Assembly (NCBI RefSeq): GCF_009720655.1
Contig: NZ_WNKS01000013.1
Span: 61,072-125,071, forward strand
DNA length: 64,000 nucleotides
Reading direction: 5' to 3'
Origin: Rhodoblastus acidophilus
Lineage (GTDB): Bacteria; Pseudomonadota; Alphaproteobacteria; Rhizobiales; Beijerinckiaceae
Every line of letters begins with the position of its first letter. Position 1 is the stretch's first letter. The notes below the pieces were generated by a model, which ran no database searches, was not told the DNA's origin, and saw only the letters and a list, made by a program, of their open reading frames with translations. The position numbers were made by a program, and so were the translations under genes. Below are positions 37,606-46,710 of this stretch, piece by piece.

Positions 37606-37664
37606 GTTCATAATGCAAAAGGCGAAGCTTGTCTTCTGTCTCTTGCGCGGGTTGGACGCGCGTC

Positions 37665-40013
37665 TTACTGCGCGGCGGACTGCGCGCTCTCGAGCGGATC
37701 GCCGGACGTGAGCGCGCCCAACCGGGGCAGGCCCAGGACGGAACGAATCCTGCGCAGCATCGCCAGCGTATGGGGCTCCATTTCCTCGACCGCGCCGGCG
37801 ATAGAGTCCACCACGTCGATGGCGCGCTGGCGCTCGGCGGGGTCGGTCAGCAGCAGCGGCAGGGTCTCCACCGCCTTTTCGGGCGCAAATTCCACGATGA
37901 TGCTCTGCTCGCGGATCAGCGCGGCGCGTTTTTCGGCGCCGAGCGACGCGAAAGGCTCGTCATGGCTGAGCACGTTCGCGGACCGCTCCAGCCGGTCGCG
38001 CCGCACCTGATGGCGCGCCTGCGCGATCAGGATAAGCATGCGGATCACCGCGACGGCGAAGCCGCCGCGGTCGATCCCGAGCAGGACGGCTTCGACCTCC
38101 GGAAGATGCGCCAGGTCTTTGGCGTCCACGGTGGTGCGCGCCCAGGCGTGACTGGCGCCGAACCGCAGCATGGCCGGCGCGCCATAGATGGAGAAGAACG
38201 TCATTTCATAGGCGGCGTCGCGCATGTCGCGCCAGAAATCGAGCGTCTGGACCATCCCATTCGCCCAAATCTTCTCCAGCGCGAGCAAGGGGTTCGCGGG
38301 ATCGGCTGGCGCGCGCGCCTTTTCTGCTCTCCGCGCCTCCTCCCTGGCGAAATCCATCAGCGGATTTTCGTTCGAAAACATGCGGCGGCTGGCGCGTCCC
38401 GGATGCATTTTGCGCGCGGCCTCCGCGGAGGCCTTCGACACGCTAGTCTGAACGAAGGGGCGCGCAAAAATATCGTAAAACTCGCAGGCGAGATCGGAGA
38501 GGCGCGACACCGCGCCGAATTGCGCCTCGTCGCCGCGAGAATCGTCGATGCCGGCGAGTTCGCTCATCGTGCGCTGGGTGAAGGACACGCGGAAATGCGC
38601 GTCCACCCCCTCGCCGATCTGTTCGTCGATGGTCATCTCGTACAGGCCGGGCGCCAGCGCCTCGATGGTTTTCAGCGTCGAGGTGACCTCGGCGTGCTCC
38701 TTCTTCGCGATCGAGGAGGAGACGAAAATGCCGAGATGGCCGACCTTTTCGTGGACCATGTAGATGATGCGATGGCCGCGGACGCGGATCTCGTGCTCGT
38801 CGGTAAATGTGTCGGCGATCCAGTTGAGCGCCTGCTGCGGCGGGGTGATGTTGTCGCCCTTGCTGGCGAAGACGATGATCGGCGAGCGGATCGCCTTCAG
38901 ATCGATCCGGCGCCCACGCTCAAGATGGGCCTCGCCGCGCGACAGCTTGTTGCCGACAAAAATGTTGCGGACGATCCAGGTGATCTCCGCTTCGTTCATG
39001 AAATGAAAGCCGCCCCACCAGCGTTCGAACTCAAGAAAACTGGAGCGTGTCTTCTCTGGAGCGGCGAACAGGTCATAATATTTGCCGAAATAATTGCGGC
39101 CGGGATTAAGCCCCTCGAAATTGCTGACGAGATGGGCGCCGTCGAACACGCCGGCGCCGAGATCGGACATGAGCAGCGCCGGAAGCGCACCGCCGAGCAG
39201 CCCGCCATTGTAGCGCATGGGGTTTTCGCCCATGCGCCCGGACCAGGCCGCCACCGGCGCGCCATTGATCACCAGCGGACCGGAAATGTCGGGATTGGCG
39301 GCGGCGAGAATGAGCGTGGCCCAGCCGCCCTGGCAATTGCCGACGACGACGGGCTTTGGCGCGTCGGGATGGCGCCGGCGGATTTCGCGTAAAAATTCGG
39401 CTTCCGCGCGCATCACGTCGGCGAGCGTCTGGTCGGGTTCTGGCTGCGGGCGGAACACGCAGAAATAGACGGGATGCCCGTCGTGAAGCGCCACGCCGAC
39501 CTGGCTGTCCGACTTGAATCCGCCAATGCCCGCGCCATGGCCGGCGCGGGGATCGATGATCATGTAGGGCCGCTTCCAATCGTGGGTCTCGACCCCCTTC
39601 GGCGGGACGATTTTCAGAAGCACATAATTGCAGGGATGCGGCAGCGTCTTGCCGTCCATCGCGACTTCATGATCGTAAATCAACACCGGCGGCGTGCCCG
39701 CGGCCTCATGGGCGATGTCGTTGTCGCCGCGTTGGCGCAGCACGTCGAGCGTCAGCCAATAGCGCTGGGTCGCGTCGCGCATGTATTCGTCGGCCGCCTT
39801 GTCGAGTTTCCCCTCGCGCGCCAGATCGGCGATTTTCTGCAGGGCCGGGCTCGCCGCGGCCAAGGCTGTTTGCGCGCGCTCGCCGTGATTGCGCGCGATC
39901 CGTTGCGCGTGAATGGCCGCGAGTTCAGCAAGGTTCTTCGCCTGCCGGGCGCTGGCCGCGCCATCCTCGGAAAGGCAGGGAAAAAGGTTTTCGGGGTCGT
40001 AGGTCGAGGGCAT
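37665..40013 (-). CDS. DUF3141 protein: PhaC-like alpha/beta hydrolase with Cys nucleophile
   Basis: 782 aa, DUF3141. The alpha/beta-hydrolase core carries the box VVVGNCQGGWA with Cys227 in place of Ser, preceded by the strand KPVVVGN; SKGDNITPPQQALNWI and KVGHLGIFVSS supply the likely Asp and His. It belongs with PHA synthase-like enzymes but is much longer, with an extra C-terminal helical region of about 350 residues. It follows ackA and pta on the same strand; this trio recurs in methylotroph-type genomes. The reaction has not been shown for the family. ATG at 40013. Confidence 0.82.
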   Translation of the reverse strand: MPSTYDPENLFPCLSEDGAASARQAKNLAELAAIHAQRIARNHGERAQTALAAASPALQKIADLAREGKLDKAADEYMRDATQRYWLTLDVLRQRGDNDIAHEAAGTPPVLIYDHEVAMDGKTLPHPCNYVLLKIVPPKGVETHDWKRPYMIIDPRAGHGAGIGGFKSDSQVGVALHDGHPVYFCVFRPQPEPDQTLADVMRAEAEFLREIRRRHPDAPKPVVVGNCQGGWATLILAAANPDISGPLVINGAPVAAWSGRMGENPMRYNGGLLGGALPALLMSDLGAGVFDGAHLVSNFEGLNPGRNYFGKYYDLFAAPEKTRSSFLEFERWWGGFHFMNEAEITWIVRNIFVGNKLSRGEAHLERGRRIDLKAIRSPIIVFASKGDNITPPQQALNWIADTFTDEHEIRVRGHRIIYMVHEKVGHLGIFVSSSIAKKEHAEVTSTLKTIEALAPGLYEMTIDEQIGEGVDAHFRVSFTQRTMSELAGIDDSRGDEAQFGAVSRLSDLACEFYDIFARPFVQTSVSKASAEAARKMHPGRASRRMFSNENPLMDFAREEARRAEKARAPADPANPLLALEKIWANGMVQTLDFWRDMRDAAYEMTFFSIYGAPAMLRFGASHAWARTTVDAKDLAHLPEVEAVLLGIDRGGFAVAVIRMLILIAQARHQVRRDRLERSANVLSHDEPFASLGAEKRAALIREQSIIVEFAPEKAVETLPLLLTDPAERQRAIDVVDSIAGAVEEMEPHTLAMLRRIRSVLGLPRLGALTSGDPLESAQSAAQ

Positions 40014-40130
40014 GGGCGCCTCCTGAAATCAAGGGCGGAACGAGGCGTGCGACCGCGCCGCCTCGATTGGTGGTCTTGCGTAAAGCTTACGCCCGCTTTG
40101 TGACAACTGAAGCGCCGATCGCGCATCTCT

Positions 40131-41339
40131 TCACTGGAGCGGAGGCACCAGCGGTTTTTTGAGATCGAGCAATTCCGCCGTATGCGCGGCGATCATCCGC
40201 TCTTCGTCGGTTTTCAGGATCATGACGACCGTCGGCGAGCCCTTTTCGGAAATGATCCGCTCGTTGCGGGCGTTGGCGTCGAAATCGATCTGGATGCCGA
40301 ACCATTCCATGTTTTCAAGGATTTTGCGGCGGATGTTGACAGCGTTTTCGCCGATGCCCCCGGTCAGGACCAGACAATCGAGACCGCCCAGTTCGGCGCT
40401 GAGGCCGCCGATGTTGCGGCGCACGCGCGAGACGAAATAATCGAGCGCGTCCCTGGCCGATTTTTCGCCAGAAGCTTCGAGCTCACGCACGTCGTTGGAA
40501 ATGCCGGACATGCCCTTCAGCCCGGAATTCTTGTAGAGCAGGTCGGTGATTTCGGCCGCGCTCATCTTGTTCTCGGCCATGAGATAGAGGACGACGCCCG
40601 GATCGAGCTGGCCGCAGCGCGTGCCCATCGGCAGGCCGTCGAGCGCGGTGAAACCCATGGTCGAGCCCACGGATTTCCCCGCGTTGATGGCGCACATCGA
40701 GGCGCCGTTGCCGAGATGCGCCACGACCACTTTGCCGCGCGCGAGCACGGGTTCCTCGTGGCGCAGGATGCGGTGGATGAATTCGTAGGACAGGCCATGG
40801 AAACCGTAGCGGCGCACGCCCTGGTCGTAATAGGCGCGCGGCAGCGCATAGGTGTCGGCGATGAACGTATGCCGGCGATGAAAAGCCGTGTCGAAACAGG
40901 CGACCTGCGCGGCGCCGGGAAAAGCCTCGCGCGCGGCCTCGACGCCGGCGAGGTTGTAGGGCTGGTGCAGCGGCGCCAGCGGCTCGAAGGATTTCAGTTT
41001 CGTCAGCACGAAATCATCCACAAGCACGGGTTCGGCATAGACCGGACCGCCATGCACCACGCGATGGCCGACGCCGACCACATTGGCCCCGTCGCCTTCA
41101 GATTCCAGCCAGCCGAGCACGGCGGCGAGCCCCGCGCGATGGTCCACGGCGCCATGGCTCTGGTCGAAATCGAAACCGGTTTTTTCCCCGCCGGCTTTTT
41201 TCACGCAAAAATGCGCCTTGCCGCCGATGCCGTCGATCTGGCCGAGCGCGAGTTGGGTCAGCTGTCCCTGGGCGATCCGGTAGGCCGAGAATTTGATCGA
41301 CGACGAGCCGGCGTTGATGGTGATGATGATGTCGGCCAA
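40131..41339 (-). CDS. ackA: Acetate kinase AckA
   Basis: 402 aa. Transfers phosphate from acetyl phosphate to ADP (reversible). The ASKHA N-terminal motif INAGSSSIKFSAY, GHRVVHGG, the phosphate loop VVAHLGNGASMCAI and TGGIGENAVNIRR near the C-terminus are all present. Start codon at 41339 lies four bases after the pta stop codon, an operon. Together the enzymes interconvert acetyl-CoA, acetyl phosphate and acetate with ATP yield. Confidence 0.95.
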   Translation of the reverse strand: MADIIITINAGSSSIKFSAYRIAQGQLTQLALGQIDGIGGKAHFCVKKAGGEKTGFDFDQSHGAVDHRAGLAAVLGWLESEGDGANVVGVGHRVVHGGPVYAEPVLVDDFVLTKLKSFEPLAPLHQPYNLAGVEAAREAFPGAAQVACFDTAFHRRHTFIADTYALPRAYYDQGVRRYGFHGLSYEFIHRILRHEEPVLARGKVVVAHLGNGASMCAINAGKSVGSTMGFTALDGLPMGTRCGQLDPGVVLYLMAENKMSAAEITDLLYKNSGLKGMSGISNDVRELEASGEKSARDALDYFVSRVRRNIGGLSAELGGLDCLVLTGGIGENAVNIRRKILENMEWFGIQIDFDANARNERIISEKGSPTVVMILKTDEERMIAAHTAELLDLKKPLVPPLQ

Positions 41340-41343
41340 TTTT

Positions 41344-42786
41344 TCACTCCGCCGCGAGTTTTTCGCCGTTCACGCCGGTGAACGGCTTTCCGTTGTCGCG
41401 CCAGTATTTGTAGAGCTGCGCCAGGGCGCAGGAGACGAGGCGCGCCTTGTCGTTGTCGGCGCGGCTGGTCAGCATCACCGGCGCCGACGCGCCGACCACC
41501 AACCCGGCCGCCTCGGCGTGTCCCACAAAAGTCAGCTCCTTGGCCAGCATGTTGCCGGATTCCAGATTGGGCGCGATCAGCACATTGGCGTGGCCGGCGA
41601 CCAGCGAGGCGATTCCCTTGGTGCGGGCGGCGTCCATGTCAATGGCGTTGTCCATGGCCAGCGGTCCGTCGACGACGCCGCCGGTGATCTGGCCGCGCTC
41701 CGCCATTTTCGACAGGATGGCGGCGTCGAGCGTCGAGACGATGGCGGGATTGATGACCTCGACCGCCGAGAGCACGCCGACGCGCGCCTCCTCGCCACAG
41801 GCGAGCGCGAGGTCGATGGCGTTCTGGACGATGTCCACCTTGGTCATCAGGTCGGGCGCGATGTTGATGGCGGCGTCGGAGACGAACAGCAGGTTGTCCA
41901 TCGTCGGCGTGTCGATGACGAAGACATGGCTGATGCGCCGCCCCGTGCGCAAGCCGCCCTCCTTCTTGACCACGGCGGCGAGCAGGTCGTCGGAGTGCAA
42001 ATCCCCCTTCATCACCGCGCCGGCTTCCCCGGCGCGCACCATGGCCACCGCCTTGTCGGCGGCAAGCCGATGATTGCTTTCCTCGACCAGTTGGAAGGCG
42101 GAAATATCGGCGCCCAGCGCCTTCGCCGCGGCCGCGATCTTTTCCGGATCGCCGATGAAAATCGGCTCGATCAAACCCTTTTCGAAGGCGAGCAGCGGGC
42201 CATTGAGCGAGGCGTGGTTTTCCGGGCAGACGACCGCGGTCTTGAGCCGCGGCAATTGGGCGGCGAGCGCGACGAGATGCGGAAACTGCTCATTCTCTTC
42301 GAGAATCAGTGTCGGCAGGTCGCGCGGCTCAATCTCGACGCGCGTGAGCGGCGCCTCGACCACCGCCATGCCCTTGCAAACGGATTCGCCCTTGACGTCA
42401 GTGATGACGGTTTCGAACAAAGCCACCGGCTCCTCGCGCTTCTCGCGGCAGGTGACGGTGACGCGCAGGCGGTCGCCGATGTGGACGCGCTTGGCGAATT
42501 CAAAGGTCTGCGAGCGGTAGAGCGTGCCGGGTCCGGGCAGAATGTTGCCGAGCACCGTCGAGATCAGCGATCCCACCCACATCGAGGGGGCGATCGGCTC
42601 GCTTCCCGCCGCCTTGTCCTCTTCGGAGGGCAGCATCAGCGGATTGCGATTGCCCGACATATGCGCGAACAGCAGCAGGTCGCGCTGGGCGCAGACGCGG
42701 TCGATGGTGGCGGTGTCGCCAACCTTGAGCTGCGACCAGATGGTGTTGGCGCGTTTCGCCTGAGAGGCGCGATTTTGAACGATCAT
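41344..42786 (-). CDS. Bifunctional MaoC hydratase-like / phosphate acyltransferase
   Basis: 480 aa. Residues about 1-150 are a hotdog fold of the MaoC type (RDLLLFAHMSGNRNPLMLPSEE with the catalytic His-like pair, then GTLYRSQTFEFAKRVHIGDRL). Residues 170-480 are the phosphate acetyl/butyryltransferase domain (AVVCPENHASLNGPLLAFEKGLIEPIFIGDPEKI; GVLSAVEVINPAIVSTLDAAIL). This fusion is known in alphaproteobacteria, and is annotated bifunctional enoyl-CoA hydratase/phosphate acetyltransferase. It may accept acyl-CoAs longer than acetyl. First gene of the pta-ackA-DUF3141 operon. Confidence 0.92.
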   Translation of the reverse strand: MIVQNRASQAKRANTIWSQLKVGDTATIDRVCAQRDLLLFAHMSGNRNPLMLPSEEDKAAGSEPIAPSMWVGSLISTVLGNILPGPGTLYRSQTFEFAKRVHIGDRLRVTVTCREKREEPVALFETVITDVKGESVCKGMAVVEAPLTRVEIEPRDLPTLILEENEQFPHLVALAAQLPRLKTAVVCPENHASLNGPLLAFEKGLIEPIFIGDPEKIAAAAKALGADISAFQLVEESNHRLAADKAVAMVRAGEAGAVMKGDLHSDDLLAAVVKKEGGLRTGRRISHVFVIDTPTMDNLLFVSDAAINIAPDLMTKVDIVQNAIDLALACGEEARVGVLSAVEVINPAIVSTLDAAILSKMAERGQITGGVVDGPLAMDNAIDMDAARTKGIASLVAGHANVLIAPNLESGNMLAKELTFVGHAEAAGLVVGASAPVMLTSRADNDKARLVSCALAQLYKYWRDNGKPFTGVNGEKLAAE

Positions 42787-42919
42787 TCCGAAAACCTATC
42801 TCCTAAAACCTCACCCCGACCTTAACACGATCCCTGAAACAATGATTTGACAATCGCCGCCTCCAGCCAGACGCAAGCTGCGCCGCCTAACTCTTGTGCA
42901 AGCGAGGCTGGGCCGTCCC

Positions 42920-43444
42920 ATGAAGACTGCGACTATACCGACGAATCGCGAAGTCTTTTTTGACCGCGATCATTTCATTGTGTCCAAGACCGACCTCAAG
43001 GGGCGGATTACCTATGTAAACCGCGCCTTCTGCAAGGTCGCATCCTACACGGAACGGGAGCTGATCGGCGCGCAGCACTCCATCGTCCGCCACCCCGACA
43101 TGCCCAGGGTTGTGTTCAAGTTCCTGTGGGACCGCATTCTCGAGGGCAATGAAGTCTTCGCTTATGTCAAGAACATGACCAAAAATGGGGATTTCTACTG
43201 GGTCTTCGCCCATGTCACCCCCTCCTGCGATCCGGCGGGCAATTTTCTGGGCTTCCATTCCAACCGCCGCGCGCCCGACCGCCGCGTGCTCAACGAAGCC
43301 ATCATTCCCCTCTACGCCGCATTGCTGAAAACCGAGACGGAGACGCCCAACGCCAAGCAGGGTCTCGCGGCGTCGTACCGGCAATTCAGCGAAATCGTGC
43401 AAGGCAAGGCGCGCAGCTATGATGAACTGGTCTTCTCTCTCTAA
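42920..43444 (+). CDS. Aer-like PAS domain protein (probable redox/oxygen sensor)
   Basis: 174 aa, a single PAS domain with the Aer/Tar-aerotaxis signature ([43 protein letters not shown] ... [20 protein letters not shown]). Family members bind FAD and sense redox state. It has no transmembrane or signalling domain of its own; the next gene supplies both. ATG at 42920. The stop overlaps the MCP gene by 26 bases, so they are co-translated. Confidence 0.88.
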   Translation: MKTATIPTNREVFFDRDHFIVSKTDLKGRITYVNRAFCKVASYTERELIGAQHSIVRHPDMPRVVFKFLWDRILEGNEVFAYVKNMTKNGDFYWVFAHVTPSCDPAGNFLGFHSNRRAPDRRVLNEAIIPLYAALLKTETETPNAKQGLAASYRQFSEIVQGKARSYDELVFSL

Positions 43445-45008
43445 GGCGCGCGCGGCCGCGGTCTTGGGCGGCGCGGCGGGTTGCGCCGGCGCGGCCGCGA
43501 GTTTTTTGGGGGAGCCGCTTTTGGGAAGCGCTCTGGCCGGGCTCGGCGTCGTCGCGGCGCTCGCAGGTTTTTGGGCCCTATCGCGGCTGTCGCGCGCGCT
43601 CGCCGACGCGCGGCGGCTGTGCGCGGCCATCGCGCAAGGCGATTTCGAAACCCGCCTCCTCCTGATCCACGAGCGCGGCGAAACCGGTGCGTTTCTTCAC
43701 GAAATGAACGACATGGCCGACCTGATCGACGCCTATGTCCGGGAAGCCACGGCTTCGCTCGAAGCCATGCGGAGAAACTGCTATTACCGCCGCATCCTGC
43801 CCGACGGCCTGAAAGGCGCTCTGCTGGTCTCGGCGACGACGATCAACGAAGCCGCCGATGGCGTGGAAGCGCGGGTCTCCGCCTTCGACTCGTCCACGGA
43901 AGAGTTTTCCGCGCAGATCGGGCGCATCGTCGACCAGCTTTCGACCTCATCGAGCGGCATCGGCGCGCTCGCCAACGCTCTGGCGCAGGGCAGCGGCGCG
44001 ACCGGGACGCGCGCGAAAGACCTGGGCGCGGCGGCGGGCGAAGCGTCCGACAGCGTCGAGGCGGTGAAGAGCGCCGCCGACCGCCTCGCCTCCTCCGCGC
44101 AGGACGTGGGCGCCTCCATGCGGCGCACCGTTGACATCGCCCACGACGCCGTGACGGCGGCCCAAAACACCGGACAAGCCGTCGAAAGCCTGAACGGCGC
44201 GGTCACGCGCATCGGCGCCATTGTCGGAATCATCAACAAGATCGCGGTTCAGACCAATCTGCTCGCGCTCAACGCCACCATCGAGGCCTCGCGCGCCGGA
44301 GAGGCCGGGCGCGGTTTCGCCGTCGTCGCGGGCGAAGTGAAATCGCTGGCGGAGCAGACGACCAAGGCCACCGACGAAATCGCCGGCCTGATCGCCGAAG
44401 TGGAGCAGGCGACGCAAGCCGCCGTCGCCTCGACGGGCGAAATCGGCAACCGCATCGCCGACATCGACCAGGTGACCGGCGCGGCGCTCCCCCAGATCGA
44501 GAGCCAGGTCGTCGGCGCCGGCGAGATCGCCGACCATCTGCAAACAACCCTTTTGCGCACACGACAGGTCTTGGATGCCCTGTCCGGCATCCAGGCCACG
44601 GCGGCGGAGGGTTTGGGGCAGGCGCGCGACGTCACCGGCGCGGCCGGCGCCATCGGCGAGGAAAGCGGCCGACTCAACACCACCGTCAAGGACTTCCTTG
44701 TCAGCCTGCGGCGCGGACCGCTGGACCGGCGTGGCAACGAACGCCACGAACTCGGCGTCACCGCGCATATCGTCACGGCGCGGGGCGAATTTCCAACCAC
44801 GGTGTTCGACGTCAGCCGCTCCGGCGCCAAGCTGTCGCCCGTCGACGGACTGGTGGCGGGAGGTTCGGCAATCCTGCGCTTCGCGGATGGTCACGAAGTC
44901 CCCATAACGGTCAAATGGATCCACGACAATCAGGCCGGCGTCGCCCTGCCCCCCGGCGCCATCAACGCCGCCGTACTGGAAAAATTGCGCGGCATGAAGG
45001 CGGCTTGA
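43419..45008 (+). CDS. Methyl-accepting chemotaxis protein with C-terminal PilZ domain
   Basis: 529 aa. Two N-terminal hydrophobic segments (about 11-30 and 33-55) with no periplasmic domain between them, a short HAMP-like linker, and a classic signalling hairpin with the tip [33 protein letters not shown]. The last 98 residues are a PilZ domain: [12 protein letters not shown] supplies the RxxxR-like c-di-GMP site and FDVSRSGAK the D/NxSxxG motif. So the receptor could report c-di-GMP directly. It overlaps the PAS gene, and the pair looks like a split aerotaxis receptor. Confidence 0.9.
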   Translation: MMNWSSLSKARAAAVLGGAAGCAGAAASFLGEPLLGSALAGLGVVAALAGFWALSRLSRALADARRLCAAIAQGDFETRLLLIHERGETGAFLHEMNDMADLIDAYVREATASLEAMRRNCYYRRILPDGLKGALLVSATTINEAADGVEARVSAFDSSTEEFSAQIGRIVDQLSTSSSGIGALANALAQGSGATGTRAKDLGAAAGEASDSVEAVKSAADRLASSAQDVGASMRRTVDIAHDAVTAAQNTGQAVESLNGAVTRIGAIVGIINKIAVQTNLLALNATIEASRAGEAGRGFAVVAGEVKSLAEQTTKATDEIAGLIAEVEQATQAAVASTGEIGNRIADIDQVTGAALPQIESQVVGAGEIADHLQTTLLRTRQVLDALSGIQATAAEGLGQARDVTGAAGAIGEESGRLNTTVKDFLVSLRRGPLDRRGNERHELGVTAHIVTARGEFPTTVFDVSRSGAKLSPVDGLVAGGSAILRFADGHEVPITVKWIHDNQAGVALPPGAINAAVLEKLRGMKAA

Positions 45009-45029
45009 ACGCGGCGCGGGCTGGCCGTT

Positions 45030-45473
45030 TCAATCAGCCATGCCGGCGCCGATCCAGGTCACGAACTCCGGGGCGACCCGTCGTTGAGCGGCGCGAGGCA
45101 AAGCAAATTGCGCAGCGTATGGGATTCGAACGCGCGCGATCGAATTCATTTGATCCACGAGACATATCCGCCAATCAATGCGAATGCGGCCGCGATCAAT
45201 CGAAACGGGCGATTGACAGAGCCATTCCACGGCGGGAATCGCCAGGACCAGCAGAGCGCCGGCGCCGGCGCCGCAGATTTGCCAAACCCGGGCTTGCACG
45301 CCGGCGACAAGAGTTTCCAGAACAAGCAATGTCATCCCGGCAGGCGACGACGAGGCGTTCAGGCTCAAGACACCTTTTTCGCCGCCGCCATAAAGCAAAG
45401 AGCTGCGCGCCAAATCGAAGCGACCCGGCACGCCAATCCCACGCGTTCGCCGCGCGTGTGAAAAGCGCTTCAT
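45030..45473 (-). CDS. Possible membrane protein of unknown function
   Basis: 147-aa frame from an ATG at 45473 (MKRFSHARR). One plausible transmembrane segment (VWQICGAGAGALLVLAIPAVEWLC) and a C-terminal beta-like stretch (DRGRIRIDWRICLVDQMNSIARVRIPYA) give it protein-like character. No family recognised, and no clear ribosome-binding site. The frame continues upstream to 45803 through sequence that looks non-coding. Convergent with the MCP gene. Confidence 0.4.
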   Translation of the reverse strand: MKRFSHARRTRGIGVPGRFDLARSSLLYGGGEKGVLSLNASSSPAGMTLLVLETLVAGVQARVWQICGAGAGALLVLAIPAVEWLCQSPVSIDRGRIRIDWRICLVDQMNSIARVRIPYAAQFALPRAAQRRVAPEFVTWIGAGMAD

Positions 45474-45576
45474 CACGCCGTGAGCAAGATGAGGACAAAG
45501 ATCATCCCCGGCGCTGCGGGACCAGCGTCCTGACGCGCTTGCGTGAGGATTGGGCCTCGACGCCGCTCTTGACCCG

Positions 45577-45761
45577 TCAGGCTTCCGCCAGATCGTGCAA
45601 GGCGATGAACGCCTTATAGAGAACGCGCGGATCGAACTTGCCCTTGTCGACGGCCGGGGGCTCGCGCTTAGGGCCGAGCAGCGCGCAGGTCGCCGCTTGC
45701 GTCGATCCGACCCGGCGCCGTCGAGGCCGCCGCCGAGCCTGTCCGACTCCTCGCGGATCAT
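45577..45761 (-). pseudogene. Probable small gene with a frameshift
   Basis: Two overlapping minus-strand frames join into one sensible peptide of about 60 residues. The first (from an ATG at 45761, MIREESDRLGGGLDGAG) loses coding character near 45710; the second, in a different frame, continues GSTQAATCALLGPKREPPAV and ends KAFIALHDLAEA at 45577. A change in the G-run at the junction would account for it. Could be a real frameshift, a sequencing error or chance. Confidence 0.3.
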
Positions 45762-45986
45762 GAAGGCGGCGGCCGCCACCGACCAAAAAGACCTTGGCTG
45801 CAAACGGGTGGCGGCAGAGTCGGAAACTGCTCACACCGAGAGCGCGACGCCGTGCGCGCCATGGCGACCGTTTGCCGCGATGGGGGGTAGTTTCCGAACC
45901 TTTCTGAGCGCCACACCTGCTCGTATCCAATTCGGGTCATGAAGCGATGTGCGGCGCCGCTCTGATTTCGAACCGGGAGATAAGTC

Positions 45987-46634
45987 ATGTCCAACGACAA
46001 AGTTCTGAAACAGGCCGTACTCGATGAACTGGAGTGGGATCCGAGCGTGAACGCCGCGCATATCGGCGTGTCCGCGAAAAACGGAATTGTGACCCTGATG
46101 GGTCACGTTGAATCCTATCCTGAAAAATTCGCCGCCGAAAAGGCGGCGCGGAAGGTCAATGAGGTCAAGGGGGTCGCCGAGGAAATCGAGGTGCGCCTGC
46201 CGTTCGAAGTGAAACACGGCGACGAGGAAATCGCCGCCGCGGCGATCGACCGACTGAAATGGAGTTCGACGATTCCGCGCGACGCCGTGAAGGTGAAGGT
46301 GGAAAAAGGCTGCGTCACCCTGACGGGGGAAGTCGACTGGCATTACCAGCAGAATGCAGCGACGGAAGATGTTCGCAGACTTTGGGGAGTCGTGGGCGTT
46401 TCCAATCAGATCACCCTTAAGCCGAAGCCGAACGTGTCGAACATCCAGGACAAAATCAAGGTCGCGCTGAACCGTTCGTGGTTCGACCCCGCGGCGATCA
46501 CTGTGTCCGCCCACGGCGGCACGGTGAAGCTGACGGGAGATGTCCATTCCCTGGTCGAGCGGGACGAGGCGGATGCCGCGGCATGGGCGTCGCCAGGCAC
46601 GATGTTTGTCGAGAACAACATCTCCGTCGTCTGA
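45987..46634 (+). CDS. BON-domain protein (three BON repeats)
   Basis: 215 aa with three tandem BON domains (about 5-70, 78-143 and 150-215), each with the VTLxGxV strand: GIVTLMGHVESYPEK, GCVTLTGEVDWHYQQ and GTVKLTGDVHSLVER. No signal peptide, so unlike OsmY it is probably cytoplasmic. BON domains bind phospholipid or other ligands and are linked to osmotic and envelope stress. ATG at 45987 after GGGAGA. Confidence 0.9.
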   Translation: MSNDKVLKQAVLDELEWDPSVNAAHIGVSAKNGIVTLMGHVESYPEKFAAEKAARKVNEVKGVAEEIEVRLPFEVKHGDEEIAAAAIDRLKWSSTIPRDAVKVKVEKGCVTLTGEVDWHYQQNAATEDVRRLWGVVGVSNQITLKPKPNVSNIQDKIKVALNRSWFDPAAITVSAHGGTVKLTGDVHSLVERDEADAAAWASPGTMFVENNISVV

Positions 46635-46710
46635 AAACCAAGATCCCGTGACCCTGTGGGAACAGGGTGACGGGTTATTGCTTATAGAACCGATGATCAG
46701 GAACCGCTCG

